Below, in pieces: positions 63,057 through 64,000 of a stretch of DNA of 64,000 nt. This DNA comes from Thermoflexibacter ruber (GTDB lineage Bacteria > Bacteroidota > Bacteroidia > Cytophagales > Thermoflexibacteraceae). The notes under the pieces were generated by a model. It made no database searches, was not told the DNA's origin, and worked only from the letters and a program-made list of their open reading frames with translations. The translations under genes and the position numbers were made by a program. The stretch covers positions 61,212-125,211 of the forward strand of contig NZ_FONY01000013.1 in assembly GCF_900113045.1 (NCBI RefSeq). The letters run 5' to 3'. Position 1 is the first letter of the stretch. Every line of letters starts with the position of its first letter.

Positions 63057-63638
63057 TTAAAAATTAGAGCCTTGTACTTTGACTGCCTTAGCGTATAGTT
63101 GTTCTGAAACTAAGGCTCTTAATCTCTGCTTTGCTCTCGATAAATGAGATTTTGAAGTCCCCACAGGTATTTTTAACATTTCCCCAATCTCGTCATGCGA
63201 GTAACCTTCTATCTCGTATAGGTTAAAAACAACTCTGTAATGAGGGGGTAATTCTTGTAATAACTTCAAAATATCTTCTGTATTGAGTTGGTCAATCGCA
63301 TCAAAGTCATTTTCTTCTTTATTAGCTTTTTCAATAGGCACATGGTTGTCGTATTTATGCTCTTTTCTATAGTAGTCTATAGCTGTATTTACCACAATCC
63401 TGCGAAGCCATGCTTTAAAAAGTTTAGTATTATCATACATGGCTATTTTGTTGAATACCTTTAAAAAAGCATCGTTCAATACCTCACTTGCCTCATCTCT
63501 TGACTTCGCATACCTCAAACAGATACCCATAGCATAGCCGTAGAAGTGCTTGTACAAGCCTTCTTGGTCTTTGAGCCGCCCTTTTCTGCAACCCTCTATG
63601 AGTTTATCTACCTCTATAGGATTAACTTGTGAAGCCAA
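63057..63638 (-). CDS. ECF-type RNA polymerase sigma factor
   Basis: 193 residues. Sigma-2 region: YGYAMGICLRYAKSRDEASEVLNDAFLKVFNKI (about 29-65); sigma-4 region: LQELPPHYRVVFNLYEIEGYSHDEIGEMLKIPVGTSKSHLSRAKQRLR (about 127-175). It directs RNA polymerase to a regulon likely involving envelope genes. The downstream membrane gene begins 68 bases after its stop and is the likely anti-sigma partner. The upstream neighbour is an insertion-sequence fragment, so the promoter may have been altered by that insertion. Confidence 0.94.
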   Translation of the reverse strand: MASQVNPIEVDKLIEGCRKGRLKDQEGLYKHFYGYAMGICLRYAKSRDEASEVLNDAFLKVFNKIAMYDNTKLFKAWLRRIVVNTAIDYYRKEHKYDNHVPIEKANKEENDFDAIDQLNTEDILKLLQELPPHYRVVFNLYEIEGYSHDEIGEMLKIPVGTSKSHLSRAKQRLRALVSEQLYAKAVKVQGSNF

Positions 63639-63667
63639 GGATAATATAAGTCAACCAATTGTGCTAG

Positions 63668-64000
63668 TTAAAATATAAAGTTTTTTATATCTAAGATAGG
63701 TTGTTGAGTTATAAAGTTTAAATAAATAGCAAAAGTTAGGGATGTTATTTTTGCGATAATTCTATTTGTTAGTCCCCAAGCACTCTTTGCACGTGTATAT
63801 TGTATGTTAAACTGCTCTGTCAGTATTGAGTTTACTGTTTCAATGGTTTTACGAAAAATACCAAGAAATGCTTTTTCAGTAGCAGTATTAGCTACTTGGT
63901 TTGCTCTATTTTGTATAATTAGCTCATAATCAAGTGTATTCTCAAGCCTTTTTCCCAACCCTACATACCCTTTATCGCCAATAGCTAAGATATTAGTCTT
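63668..64000 (-). CDS. IS982-family transposase, C-terminal part (continues beyond the window)
   Basis: The frame runs without a stop from the window edge (ILAIGDKGYVGLGKRLE) to a stop at 63668. The segment FRKTIETVNSILTEQFNIQYTRAKSAWGLTNRIIAKITS is the conserved C-terminal part of IS982 transposases, including the catalytic Glu (in RKTIETV). About 111 residues are seen; the DDE N-terminal part is outside. The insertion-sequence end should lie between 63639 and 63668, but I cannot identify its terminal repeat without the other end. Confidence 0.88.
   Translation of the reverse strand, partial: KTNILAIGDKGYVGLGKRLENTLDYELIIQNRANQVANTATEKAFLGIFRKTIETVNSILTEQFNIQYTRAKSAWGLTNRIIAKITSLTFAIYLNFITQQPILDIKNFIF

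Overview
The window comes from an AT-rich member of the Bacteroidota, most likely of the Cytophagales type. The evidence is two tandem SusC/SusD pairs, a PorV of the type IX secretion system, several TPR- or 7TM-DISM-containing histidine kinases, an ECF sigma factor next to a membrane/beta-barrel protein, and a Bacteroidota-length RpoC. No rRNA, tRNA or CRISPR array is visible.

Layout. 0-25 kb is ordinary chromosome: a partial DUF1800 protein, regulators (six histidine kinases in the whole window), two enoyl-CoA hydratase/isomerases, divIC, lspA, porV, a ccoG-ccoH-SafE block for cbb3 oxidase assembly, a secreted MORN/NTR-like/Kazal protein, an ABC permease and an M48 protease. At 24.6-30.1 kb nuoH lies behind rpoC. 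No rpoB precedes rpoC; its 5' neighbour is a divergent SusC. 30.6-40.2 kb holds two SusCD pairs with near-identical SusC N-termini and a shared 61-bp upstream block.

40.4-47.7 kb is the accessory island and the most interesting part. In order it holds: a CHAT (caspase-like) protease; a protein with a short motif (AEKIYNI.NANNS.FN) matching the CHAT C-terminus; a NACHT/STAND NTPase; an FGE-sulfatase/C-type-lectin-fold domain; an HRDC accessory protein; a reverse transcriptase of the diversity-generating retroelement (DGR) type; and a template repeat (TR). The 134-bp TR at 46718-46851 matches the last 134 bp of the FGE-like gene (44972-45105). It differs at 19 positions, and every one is an adenine in the TR. 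The island therefore looks like an NLR-like sensor whose C-terminus is hypermutated by a DGR, coupled to a caspase-like effector through a short homotypic motif. The sensor reading frame is interrupted by two -1 shifts, both at canonical slippery heptamers, and by one in-frame TAA. A 34-bp inverted repeat joins the sequences just downstream of VR and TR. A RAYT (REP-associated transposase) with three REP-like palindromes borders the island, and one of these palindromes lies inside the CHAT coding sequence.

47.7-54.8 kb is a tripartite RND efflux operon with TolC, an adaptor, a stray acyl carrier protein and a TetR regulator; three matching TTTAAC-N6-GTTAAA sites lie in its control regions. 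54.8-64 kb returns to housekeeping genes (ybeY, aat), a secreted beta-propeller-like protein, two SGNH hydrolase-like proteins, an NtrY-like kinase, an ECF sigma factor with a membrane partner, and the 3' part of an IS982-type transposase at the window edge.
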